From Liolophura sinensis (taxonomy: Eukaryota; Mollusca; Polyplacophora; Chitonida; Chitonidae), in contig NC_088297.1 in the NCBI RefSeq assembly GCF_032854445.1, forward strand, positions 22,701,127-22,765,126: DNA of 64,000 bases, in the 5' to 3' direction. Every line of letters begins with the position of its first letter. Position 1 is the first letter of the stretch. The notes below the pieces were generated by a model. The model saw only the letters and a list, made by a program, of their open reading frames with translations. It had not been told where the DNA came from and ran no database searches. Made by a program: the position numbers and the translations under genes. Below are positions 37,657 to 46,885 of this stretch, piece by piece.

Positions 37657-37882
37657 TGGTGCGATCGCTGTGGGTTCATGTCCAGCTCAAGCTGGGTTCC
37701 TCTTCGGCCGTACGTGGGAACTTCTGACAGCAGCCTGCGGATGATTGTGGGTTTCCCAAGGGGTTTCACCTGGTTCCTCCCACTATAATGCTGGCCGCCG
37801 TTGTATTGAAATATGAAATATTAGTATATGAAGTGCAATGTTCTTGAGAACGGAGTAAAACGCTAATCGAATAAATATCATG
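37657..37882 (+). mobile_element. SINE copy lacking the A box, forward
   Basis: GGTGCGATCGCTGTGGGTTC, CGGCCGTACGTGGGAACTTC, AATGCTGGCCGCCGTTG and TTCTTGAGAACGGAGTAAAA are in SINE order. A 30-bp A/T insertion lies between the core and the final block. The tail is short. Confidence 0.85.
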
Positions 37883-38030
37883 GAAAATGCATGAAGGAAG
37901 CTCACCATGATGGGCACCCAAAAGAGCACCGAAATTACAGAGTTGAGAGGGTAAGGAGAAGAATTCCTTCAGACAGAAGAACTCCTTGGATTTAACAAAA
38001 TTATTGAATTAACATTTCCTAATGTTTTAG

Positions 38031-38570
38031 AGCCCAGAAAAACCGACAAAAACCAAAGGATGGGGAAAGCTTCGGGAGATGGGACCCACAGAAATCACCA
38101 GAATGCTCCACCGTGAAAAGCGAGAGATCGATTTGTACTCGGAGAAAGTCCAACTAAGCTCCAAGATCATCTCCAGATTGCTGAAGGGTTTGGAACACGT
38201 CAGGGACAAGCGAAAAGCTCCTGTAAAAACTACTCCGGTCAAAATGGTCGACCAGTCAACATCGCCAGAACCAAAGTTATCGCGCAAAATGCTCCAGAAA
38301 GAAATGGATATATTGAAGTCGTTGCTGTGGGATAAAGAGCAGGAAATTAAATCGAAAGACGCGGAGATCAAGGAGCTGATTGGTCAATGTAAGGACAAGG
38401 ACGAGAAGATAGAGCAGCACCTGAGAAAAGTGGAATTGGCTGTCCCTACGGTCATGGAGGCCTTGATGAAACAGGTGAACGAACTCAGCATCTTGCGTAC
38501 TCAAGATCCCTCCGTCGAGATTGATCCGGAAGAAATCAAGAAAGCACGAGTCGCACTTGAAGGGGAATGA
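38031..38570 (+). CDS. Unrecognised lysine-rich coiled-coil protein, terminal exon
   Basis: The exon follows CATTTCCTAATGTTTTAG and reads S-P-E-K-P-T-K-T-K-G-W-G-K-L-R-E-M and on to a stop at 38568-38570. With exon 1 the protein is 181 residues. The first 18 residues are basic (SPEKPTKTK). Residues about 24-60 form a helix-prone charged segment. Residues 61-84 are a Lys/Pro/Ser/Thr linker. Residues about 86-158 are a strong coiled-coil candidate, with L/I/V at heptad spacing through IKSKDAEIKELIGQ and EALMKQVNELSILR. The tail is acidic. There is one tryptophan in the basic start and one near residue 102, and a single cysteine at 122. No signal peptide or membrane segment is present, so a cytosolic or nuclear protein is likely. 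The exon is less A/T-rich than its surroundings and codon-like. I do not recognise a family. An internal Met start at 38079 is possible if the splice is wrong. Confidence 0.72.
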   Translation, partial: SPEKPTKTKGWGKLREMGPTEITRMLHREKREIDLYSEKVQLSSKIISRLLKGLEHVRDKRKAPVKTTPVKMVDQSTSPEPKLSRKMLQKEMDILKSLLWDKEQEIKSKDAEIKELIGQCKDKDEKIEQHLRKVELAVPTVMEALMKQVNELSILRTQDPSVEIDPEEIKKARVALEGE

Positions 38571-38583
38571 AACATGTGTATTA

Positions 38584-38608
38584 ATAGCCAATAATGTGTA
38601 TTGGCTAT
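38584..38608 (+). promoter_or_regulatory. Perfect 10-bp hairpin in the 3' UTR
   Basis: ATAGCCAATA and TATTGGCTAT are exact reverse complements separated by ATGTG, starting 14 bases after the stop codon. Read as RNA this is a 10-bp stem with a 5-nt loop. It does not match the histone stem-loop consensus (6-bp stem, 4-nt loop). The arm also contains the CCAAT core. Confidence 0.8.
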
Positions 38609-38913
38609 GAGGAGAACGAGCATGAAAAACTTGCTGGAAAGACTATATCCGAAACTGTACAATCCATTTTGTAATATTTCGTACAGTCGATAATGTACAA
38701 GATGTTGTCTTCAATGTGTAGCACTTCGCATTTTTTTTTCTTTTTTTAATATCTGTATGGTTGTGAAAAAAGTAGTAGCCTTACGAGTGTGCCATGCAGC
38801 AGACGTCACTCACAGCTATAGTCAGTTTCGCTACTCGAGGCCCACGGTTTCTTGCACTAGGGACCATTCCCTGCCCACTATACCAGGTCCTTGTAAGTTA
38901 ATAACATTCAAAC

Positions 38914-38919
38914 ATTAAA
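38914..38919 (+). terminator. Possible polyadenylation signal (ATTAAA)
   Basis: ATTAAA in AACATTAAACTATTTG, about 345 bp after the stop. It is the best candidate in the 3' flank, since no AATAAA occurs between the stop and this point. The cleavage site is not predicted. Confidence 0.35.
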
Positions 38920-39262
38920 CTATTTGTATACCTCCTATGTTTGAAGCATCTTGAAAACGATTTCGGGGCTTTGTGCTCTTCACAGTTTCTAAAGATATGG
39001 CCGAAAAGTTCCGATGCAGATTACAAGGAAAGACAACAGATAATATAACCGGAGTTATTTAGGAAGACGGCCGAAATAGCCTTTTTTCTGACGCGCTTTG
39101 CAACTATATATATATATATAGACGTTTAACTTCGAATTCTTGAGATGCGCCATTCACACATATCTGGTCTGTATATACATGTAGTGTTTCTTTTAAACCT
39201 TTCTTTATATGAAATTGCTGTGTTTAAAAACACAGGTGCATGATGTACCCATGACGCAACTC

Positions 39263-39864
39263 TTTTACAATATTCAATTATTAAGCATGCAACTATGTTA
39301 CAATATGTAATTATTAAGCATGCAACTATGTTACAATATGCCATTATTAAGCATGCAACTATGTTACAGTATGCAATTATTAAACATGCAACTATGTTAC
39401 AATATGCCATTATTAAGCATGCAATTATGTTGCAATATGTAATTATTAAGCATGCAACTATGTTACAATATGTCATTATTAAGCATGCAACTAGGTTACA
39501 ATACGTAATTATTAAGCATGCAACTGTTACATATGTAATTATTAAGCATGCAAATATGTTACAATATGTAATTATTAATCATGCAACTATGTTACAATAT
39601 GCCATTATTAAGCATGCAACTATGTTACAATATGCAATTATCAAGCATGCAACTATGTTACAATATGCCATTATTAAGCATGCAACTATGTTACAATATG
39701 TAATTATTAATCATGCAACTATGTTACAATATGCCATTATTAAGCATGCAACTATGTTACAATACGTAATTATTAAGCATCCAAACTGTTACATATGTAA
39801 TTATTAAGCATACAACTATGTTACAGTATGTAATTATTATAAGCATGCAACTATGTTACAATAC
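39263..39864. repeat. 33-bp minisatellite, about 18 copies, open on both strands
   Basis: The unit is AAGCATGCAACTATGTTACA plus ATATGTAATTATT, with A/C alternation at ATGYMATTATT. Because 33 is 11 codons, the plus strand reads M-L-Q-Y-V/A-I-I-K-H-A-T repeatedly for 170 residues (39295-39807) and the minus strand reads C-L-I-I/M-T/A-Y-C-N-I-V-A. A few units are shortened by 2-3 bases. There is no flanking coding context, so it is treated as non-coding. Confidence 0.93.
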
Positions 39865-41343
39865 CTCTTCGTCAAAGAAGGACTTATGTCTTTTAATGGA
39901 TTGTATAAGTGTATAACTGAATTTTCCTGACTCAACAAAAATGAACAGAAATTAATTATTAAACCTGTTAGCAAAAACAAGACTGTCATGATTTAAAGAG
40001 AGATTTGCCAAAATGCAGTTAGAAAACGACCTCGGAAGCGATAGCGGTGGGCTGTACTTGACCACACAAGGCTCTGTTAAACACATCAAGCAGGGGGAAC
40101 ATGTCCGTTCATCGTCCGTAATGCCTGGTGGTGGTGAACGAACTACCGACACGGAAGCCTGGGCACTGAGCTATGTTTATAATTCGTATATGTACTTCAT
40201 GTATGTTTTGTGAGCACATGAACACGTAATTTGGTCCTGTCACCAGTGGGGTACAGTATCTCTCTACGCGCAATGGCGACTCGGGTCCAAGCTGGATTGG
40301 CCATTGTTCCCTTTCAACGAATGGGGACTACGTTACCAGTTTGTCCACAAAACGTCATCACAAATGACAGGAATAAAAATTATACTAAACTGGGGTACTT
40401 TTACTCCGAAATGTTCCCGATTACAAAAGATGGTGTCTCCTCAGTGCGGCTGTCTCACTGAAATGAGACCGAAATGAGCCACCGCTGTGATGGATCGCAC
40501 ATTGAACTTCAAGGCAGAACCCCCTTTTAATCTGGTCTTTCTCACCCAGGCTGGAAAACGAGTTCATCGCGGTTGCAGGCACATCCCCTTAAACAAGCCC
40601 CACCTCTAATACATCACATTTGTGAAATGGTGATTGTCCGCTGATATGTTCTGTGACGTAAATGAGTCTCCATTACATGCTTCTCTTACGATGAATGCCA
40701 TTCTGACTTTCTCATATCGTAACATGGCCATAGCTAAACCTGTCTACTTCGAAGTAAAGCAGAATTCTCGTGTGAAATGTCACCTATACGTTTCTTTGCT
40801 GACCATCTATATACTGATTATTACTGTATACTAAATGATATACGTATCTGCTATGATATACAGATGTGCATATCTGAATGTTTATTTTCCTCCAAACCTC
40901 AATGTAAGATTGCACCAACGAAAATAAATTGAACTTGCTCTTATACCTGTGATCATTAAATCCGTGTATATTTAACTGTCAATCTTAGAGCTAATACATG
41001 CATGTACACTGTAGCTGGGCCTGGCATCATGGAGCGTTATACGATATACCACGGCAAACATACTATGGGCCTATTAAACATACTATGGGCTTATTAACGA
41101 CGACAAGGCAGTATATGTGCTCGTAACTTAAGAGGGTTTCGTGCAAGTGAGTCAAGACCCTTAAAGAAAAAAAAAGTCACGGATTTGCACACTACAAATA
41201 TGTACATGGTGTTTTATCTCCCTATGAGCGTAGCACTGACCGCAGTGTTATGCTATGCTCTATTCCGTATCATTTATGGCCTTTGCCAGGTTAATGCATG
41301 CATGACTGAAATCAGATTTGGGGCAGGGACACCTGGGGAAAGT

Positions 41344-41366
41344 GGGGGGGGGGGGGGGGGGGGGGG
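41344..41366 (+). repeat. Uninterrupted run of 23 G
   Basis: A pure guanine tract following GGGAAAGT. A C16 run lies at 41568-41583, about 200 bp downstream, so the two can pair as an inverted repeat. G-quadruplex formation is possible. Exact lengths of such runs are often uncertain in assemblies. Confidence 0.9.
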
Positions 41367-41567
41367 CGTCTGGCAGTCGTCCGCCAGGTACGTTATCTGA
41401 TATACCTCCTCACTTTAGCCTGCAGCTGAAAACTGAAAAACCATAACACTGTTTTACCGTTACACCTCTCTGATCATTGCACAGACTATAATATTACGTA
41501 TGACGGCACACAACATGTATCATGCGGCATGTTAACGGCCGAACTTAAGCCGATACACATATTTCGT

Positions 41568-41583
41568 CCCCCCCCCCCCCCCC
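41568..41583 (+). repeat. Run of 16 C
   Basis: A pure cytosine tract after ATTTCGT, complementary to the G23 run at 41344-41366. Confidence 0.9.
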
Positions 41584-41956
41584 AGCTGTGCAATTAAGGG
41601 TTAGGTATGTAGGGCTGGATTAGAACTAGCAACCAAACTGGTAAAGGAGAGCTCGACCGCGGTAACTCTGGAGCTTTAACTGAATGCTCAAAAAGTTAAC
41701 TCAGAAAGTGCCCCCCAAAATATGTGTCTAAGTAGTAAAACAGTAGGCATACAATATGAAAATAAACGACTCTACAAATGGTTTGACGGATATAATCTAA
41801 ATAACTGCGCTGCACGAAAATGTATGAAAGCGCATAAATATTGTGTTTTTGATTTTCATTAGTTTAAAGGGTAGCAAGATCTCTCATTATAATTTGCTGA
41901 CGCTTGAACACAAATGTTATATACCTCCTACCGCCAACTCTCAGAATTTCAAGACA

Positions 41957-42056
41957 GTGGGCTTTTCCTCCCACCATAATGCTGGTTGCCGTTGTATAAG
42001 TGAAATATTCTTGTGTAAGGCTTAAAACAACAATCAAACAAGAAAAAAAATCAAAC
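41957..42056 (+). mobile_element. SINE 3' half, forward
   Basis: CAGTGGGCTTTTCCTCCC, ACCATAATGCTGGTTGCCG and AGTGAAATATTCTTGTGTAA are followed by ACAACAATCAAACAAG. The tRNA-like half is missing. Confidence 0.88.
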
Positions 42057-42534
42057 AAGTTTTTGCTTATACAATTCATGAGCAATATGTAAGAAGCCCC
42101 GAGTGTGAATCACTATGTAAAAGGTAGACAAAACTGGTTCTCCCGTATGTGTAAGGCTGTGCTAAGATTGTCACAACCTTATATTCAGGTTTTATAGATA
42201 ACACGAGAGGTACCTATAGTGTATACGCCCACACGTAAGAACGCCAATTTAATCCTCAACAGTCGGGTCTATATAGTAGTGCGAATATCCCGAGTAAACC
42301 TTGTAGCAGATATTGTGATAGGCCTGACGGCATGCTGCAAAGTTAGAGTCGGAAGTCCCTCTATGTGAGTTTCCAAACAACATTGCTGCCGCTAAATTAC
42401 CCGTCTAATCCTCTTGTTTTAGCTACATTCGAGCACTTATAGTACATCTCTCTTCGTCAAGGGTCTTATTTCCCCCTTGTTTGTCCATTGTCAACGATAC
42501 ATGTATTTTGACGAATAGACTCTCCCTCACATCT

Positions 42535-42703
42535 TCGCCGTTCCTTCCGTACGTGGGACTGTCTACCAGTAACCTGCGGACGGTTGTGGGTTTCTCCCGG
42601 CCTGTGTCCGGTTTCCTCCTACCGTAATGCTGGTCGTCGTCGTATAAGTGAAATATTCTTGAGTACGGCGTAAAACACCAATCCAATAAATAAATAAATA
42701 AAA
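42535..42703 (+). mobile_element. SINE without head, forward
   Basis: It starts in GTTCCTTCCGTACGTGGG and continues with ACCTGCGGACGGTTGTGG, TAATGCTGGTCGTCGTCG and TTGAGTACGGCGTAAAACAC to an ATAAATAAAT tail. Confidence 0.92.
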
Positions 42704-43039
42704 AAACCAAAAAAAAAATGAAATAAAGGAATAAATAAATTTAAATAGAGTTTCTTTTATTTATTTATTTGCAGTGTAATAGCCGTAGTCTAGTGATTAA
42801 ATTTAATTCACTTTCCTTTTAAAGGCGATGAGCCGAAAGGTGCAGATGCAGATTGGACTGAACAGATAGTTTGTAGATTTAATCTGGTATCACTGTTTGT
42901 GTGGCCTTGGGGGAGAGAGTAAGCGGTCAACGACCGTGGTGAGGTCGCTCGAGCTTTCTAACATTCCGTGAAGGTCATTTGTCTTATATCAATATGGTTT
43001 GTATATCCGTACGTCATGTGTGTCAAAGCTCGTCAGTAA

Positions 43040-43148
43040 CTTGCCCAAGGTCAGTGGTTTACACCGGGAACTCTGATTTTCTCCTCCATCGTCTAAGTGA
43101 AAAAATCCTGAGTATGGCTAAAGGCAATAAATAAATAAATAAATAATT
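43040..43148 (+). mobile_element. Decayed SINE 3' part, forward
   Basis: TTTCTCCTCCATCGTCTAAG, CCTGAGTATGGCTAAAGGC and an (AAAT)n tail preserve the order of SINE landmarks with many changes. Confidence 0.65.
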
Positions 43149-43692
43149 TATTTCTCCGGGGACAAACGGCACATCCATGCAAGAAAACTTCCTGTAATCG
43201 AGCAGTGTCGTCAGATATTAGGGTACTTGATATGAGGAAAGTGGGTGAATAATCTCAAGACCAAGTTCAACAAAACCTTCAACACAAACAACCATAGTGT
43301 AAATTGCAAAGTGTGTGTTTAGACAGGTCAGGAGGTCATACACTTAGGACTGACAGTACCTTTTTTCAGCTAATTGGGGTATGAATAAAAAACGCTTTTG
43401 TATGAAGGGCTTCGCGGACTCATGCAATTTGAATTAGTTCGATTTGCTACTTTGGTACATATATAATTTATATGATGCACCCAGGAAAGTTTATGGTTAA
43501 AATTAATTCCAAGAGACTTGACGTTAGATACTGAATACTATGTCATGAAGACCGGATGGGAGCTCTTTACTAGAAGGTGTTCCAGTCATTACGATGTAAT
43601 CAGAGCTTATTTGCATATGACCAATCGTACACTTTTATAAGTTCATGTATCCGATACTTTATGGTTTAATTAATATATTTCTGACGAAGAAT

Positions 43693-43965
43693 TTATTTAA
43701 TTTATTTCTTTATTTGATTCGTGTTTTATGCCGTACTCAAGAATATTTCACTTATATGACTGCGACAAGCATTCTGGTGGAGGAAAACTGGGCAGAGCCC
43801 GGGGGTAACCCACGACCACCCGAAGGTTGTTACCTGACCTTCCTACGCACGGCCAGAGAAGAAGCCAGCATGAGCTGCTTTAACTTACACCGACGGCAGT
43901 GGTGAGAGGCTCTTGGGTCATTGTGCCGCGCTGACGCGCTAACCACTTCGACCACGGAGGCCCCT
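43693..43965 (-). mobile_element. Full-length SINE inserted in a retrotransposon remnant
   Basis: Reverse copy with the tail at TTTATTTCTTTATTTGATTC and the head at CTAACCACTTCGACCACGGA. On the minus strand it directly follows reverse-transcriptase sequence ending CTATTCGCCAG. Past its tail is TTCTTCGTCAG, so TTCGCCAG/TTCGTCAG may be an 8-bp target-site duplication with one change. Confidence 0.9.
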
Positions 43966-43970
43966 GGCGA

Positions 43971-44083
43971 ATAGAACAGCTGATGTCATTAGCAAAGGGT
44001 ACAAATATTAATATGGTAGAAGAAATTAAATTATTGATATAAATTAGAAATAGTAAAGGACCTAGAATAGAGCCCTGTGGCAT
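43971..44083 (-). pseudogene. Non-LTR retrotransposon reverse transcriptase, palm fragment
   Basis: The minus strand encodes PQGSILGPLLFLIYINNL and then F-V-P-F-A-N-D. These are the conserved palm motifs of CR1/Jockey-type reverse transcriptases: PQGS-x-LGP-x-LF-x-x-Y-x-N-D-L and the F-A-D-D catalytic box, here F-A-N-D, so the first catalytic aspartate is lost. The fragment is cut off by the SINE at 43965. Upstream on the same strand the frame loses similarity within a few residues. Confidence 0.85.
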
Positions 44084-44339
44084 GAAATAGCGACAAGTTT
44101 CATGAAAATGGCAACAAAACTTTTCAAAAGTGTTCGAAAATCTCTTATCTTCCTAACACGAGGGCTTTGTGTGAGACTGCATGGGAATTGTCACTGCAGT
44201 TTACCGATGGAACAAGCTTACAATAGTGTTTGCTTGCTGTCTTTTGTATTCGGCTATGAAGAGAAGATCAAAGCCGCATAATCTCAACGTTAGCGCCTAG
44301 TACTATAGTCTATTTCTTTTAACCAGTCACCTATATTCA

Positions 44340-44556
44340 GCTCAGCTCAAACGGGCTTCCCTCTCCAGTCGCACGTGGGAAGGTCTGCCAGCAACCTGTG
44401 GATGGTCTGCCAACAACCTGTGGATAGTCGTGGATTTCCCCTGGGATCTACCCGGTTTCCTCCCACCATAATACTGACCGCCGTCGTATAGGTGAAATAT
44501 TCTTGAGTTCGGCGTAAAACACCCATCAGTCAAATAAATAAATAAATAAATCTTCA
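44340..44556 (+). mobile_element. SINE without head, with internal duplication
   Basis: GGTCTGCCAGCAACCTGTGG and GGTCTGCCAACAACCTGTGG are adjacent near-duplicates (44383-44428). Core, TTCTTGAGTTCGGCG and an (AAAT)n tail follow. Confidence 0.92.
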
Positions 44557-44763
44557 GCTGCCTGTAAAATCACGCTGGCTACCAAAGTTGCCTTTCCTTA
44601 AAAACAGATTGTAAATAGTTGTTATATCATGGACTGCTTACAAATCCTGCTAAAACGGCCTGGTAAAACTAATTAAATTATGTTTATATACCAAAACCAC
44701 TTGATTTCAGAGGTGTTTATTAGCAAGTTTCGAGATTAGCAAACAGTTTCACGAAGAGAGCAT

Positions 44764-44930
44764 TTATTTATTTATTTATTTACTTGATTGCTGTTTTACG
44801 CCATATTCAAGAATATTTCACTTACACTACGGCGGCCAGCATTATGATGGGAGGAAACCGGACAGAGCCCTGGGGAAACCCACGGCCATCCACAGGTTGC
44901 TGACAGACATGCCCACGTAAAGCCGCCTGA
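44764..44930 (-). mobile_element. SINE truncated before its head, reverse
   Basis: The long (TTTA)n tail and the core GGCGGCCAGCATTATGATGG are intact. Similarity ends after GACATGCCCACGTAAAGCCG, so the tRNA-like half is missing. Confidence 0.92.
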
Positions 44931-46510
44931 AGAGAGTATGCAATGAGCATAACTCGGTTCATTTAGGTGCAAGTGACGCAATTAACGAGTAGCCAAACTT
45001 ACATGGCGGTGATTCTGTAAGACGGGTCGGAAGATGGAGGTCACGTGATCACCCTTTCGTGTCTAAAAAAAATGACCGTCCATTGTTAAAGCATTGTGGA
45101 AAAGGTCATTTTTTGACACATCACTAGCGACCAGTAAGGCCTAGTTGTATAAGATAACATCACGAGAGCTCTGCAGAAATGTTGTGTCGAGAGCTGAAAC
45201 TTATACAAATCCAACGGATATAAGATCGCTGTAAGGATTGCTTTACACAGATCATCAAAGATACCAAAAATTGTTAATTAAGAGTAGTTTATACCAGAAC
45301 AAATATGAGAAAATCACGTGAAATAGCGTCATGACATATACACAGAGCTCTGAAGCAAACATGACCGAGAAAAGTAGTGCACATTATAAAAAAAAAATGC
45401 GTCAAGAACATGGTTGAGAGGAGAGAGAGAGAAGTTGAGATGAGAGCTGAAAACATTGAGGCCTACACAGCTTAATATAGAGCAAAAGGGCATGAAAAAC
45501 AATTAATTCTGGTATTTAGCACTTAGGGTTCTCCTGTTTTACAAGTATAGATTTATTTAGGGTCCTATAAAAGTGTATCTGATCCAAGTCGCAGCGTCCA
45601 TGTTACAAACAAGCGCTGTTCATGCAATACTTATTGCTAATTCATAATGTTAATCCCCATAAGCCTGGTTTTAACACCAAGAACTCATTGCCCCGAGTGT
45701 TGTCATAGTTATTCAGAAACAGGTGGGATGCTAGTTAATTGGAGTGAAAAGGATTTGTTTTACAATGGATGCACCAACACGCGGTTACAACGAACTTCAC
45801 ATGGTAAAACTGCTACACAACTGTCTCAGCGAATAAACTACATTGTTTTTTTTTCATAACAGAATTTTCTAACATCCAACTCTTAAACCATACTGCTGTG
45901 AGATCATATACTACAAGGGTTAAAATAAAATTCATTTGTGAAGGTTATATTATACTAAAACGTGCAAACGATGTAAAATATGGAAATGTGAATAACAGGG
46001 TTCACAGTTAAGTCGACAGCAGTTAAGGTAAGTGGTGTCATTTTTCTGAAACATATTGAACCCTGCCTAATATAATTTATGATGTGACCCGAGGCAATAT
46101 TTTCTTGGTATCGAAGCAAGGCTTTTGGAGTTTATAAATTAGAAAAAAAATGTTCTAACTTTATTTTCTTTGCAAATATATATGTACTTCCAGTGTGTGG
46201 AGCTTACATGTCACAGACTAAAGGCAATTTTGATTGCGAGTATGACTGATTTTACACTTTATTATTGACTGACAGCTGAATATAGGTCACTGATTCGAAG
46301 AAATAGACCATAATAGTCCCAATGTACGTGATACCTGGCAGTCACGGGTTATCCTCCAGGGCATTCCTTTTCCTATTTTTCCTATTTTTCTTTCATGTTT
46401 TGTAGTTATTATTACTATTAACAGTATGATTTATGGAGAGGGTACCTAACCATCCCCGAAATTGCTGTCCGCGACAGTTATATTTTATATGTGAAATCTT
46501 TTCATTGCAG
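44931..46510. other. Unassigned sequence between retrotransposon pieces
   Basis: An imperfect hairpin (TGTCTAAAAAAAATGACC at 45060 against its complement at 45104-45120) is present. A short exon-like stretch 45999-46027, ending TTAAG-GTAAGT, would splice in phase to the terminal exon at 46511. Nothing else was recognised. Confidence 0.4.
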
Positions 46511-46630
46511 AGAAAGCTGAGACTATCCCCAGACAAAACCTTAAGGAGCAGTGACGAGGAAGGGGAGTTTTTTGCCCTCACGGGAGTCGAAAAAAATCAG
46601 ACATCCGCTATGTGCCGTATCCAGCTTTGA
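46511..46630 (+). CDS. Candidate terminal exon of an unidentified gene
   Basis: The acceptor GAAATCTTTTCATTGCAG is strong. The frame R-K-L-R-L-S-P-D-K-T-L-R-S-S-D-E-E then G-E-F-F-A-L-T-G-V-E-K-N-Q runs to a TGA at 46628-46630, giving 39 residues. The SPDKT and SSDEEGE stretches look like a regulated, phosphorylatable tail (for example CK2-type acidic sites), an inference from composition only. A preceding mini-exon at 45999-46027 ending in GTAAGT would add F-T-V-K-S-T-A-V-K in the same phase, but its acceptor is poor. The exon lies between two blocks of retrotransposon sequence on the opposite strand. No upstream exons were identified, so this may be the end of a larger gene or a coincidence. 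Confidence 0.38.
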   Translation, partial: RKLRLSPDKTLRSSDEEGEFFALTGVEKNQTSAMCRIQL

Positions 46631-46649
46631 CCTCCATCAAAACCAAAAG

Positions 46650-46835
46650 GCTGCTTTCAAAGAGGGACAATAGGACAATAGGAAACTCTGCTCTGTTATT
46701 GGAACACACTTGCTGGAACCTGCCGGACAGATATCTTCTAAACCACTCATTGACAGACCCTATGAAGCCAGTATGATTAAGTTTAGATAACTTTGTTCCA
46801 TGGTTGATTGTATTAAAACCCTTTGATAAATTATA
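46650..46835 (-). pseudogene. Non-LTR reverse transcriptase fragment (A-box region)
   Basis: The minus strand reads L-S-K-G-F-N-T-I-N-H then K-L-S-K-L-N-H-T-G-F-I-G and W-F-R-R-Y-L-S-G-R-F-Q-Q-V. This matches the S-K-A-F-D-T-V/I-N-H and W-F-x-S-Y-L-x-x-R motifs of CR1/Jockey-group reverse transcriptases. The catalytic D of SKAFD is N here. It is bounded at 46836 by a SINE tail. Confidence 0.85.
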
Positions 46836-46885
46836 TTCTTGAGTACAGCGTAAAACACCAATCAAACAAATACATAAATAATTAA
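46836..46885 (+). mobile_element. SINE tail fragment inside the retrotransposon
   Basis: ATTCTTGAGTACAGCGTAAA then ACACCAATCAAACAAATAC is the last 50 bp of the SINE, forward. It interrupts the reverse-transcriptase reading frame and replaces about 40 expected residues. Confidence 0.85.

Larger units (their letters stand above)
34759..38030 (+). other. 3.27-kb intron of the coiled-coil gene
   Basis: It runs from GTAGGTAATA to CATTTCCTAATGTTTTAG, which has a branch-point-like CTAAT. It holds a full SINE in reverse (35346-35613), forward SINE pieces and a 25-bp array (37383-37882), and two tRNA-like traces. One is on the minus strand at about 34860-35025 with GAGTTTGATTCCCC. The other is on the minus strand at about 36095-36160 with GGGCGTGGCCGAGTGGTTAT. 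The rest is A/T-rich and unremarkable. Confidence 0.65.
39865..41956. other. Intergenic; homopolymer tracts, no gene recognised
   Basis: The stretch 40013-40470 is less A/T-rich and carries two short plus-strand ORFs (40013-40213 and 40231-40461) without motifs or good splice sites. The poly-G and poly-C runs are listed separately. A B-box-like GGTTGCTAGTTCTAATCCAG on the minus strand near 41630 may be an old tRNA-like trace. Confidence 0.4.

Noticed and set aside
37410-37788. Plus-strand ORFs up to 115 residues
   Set aside because: They cross SINE sequence and the 25-bp array.
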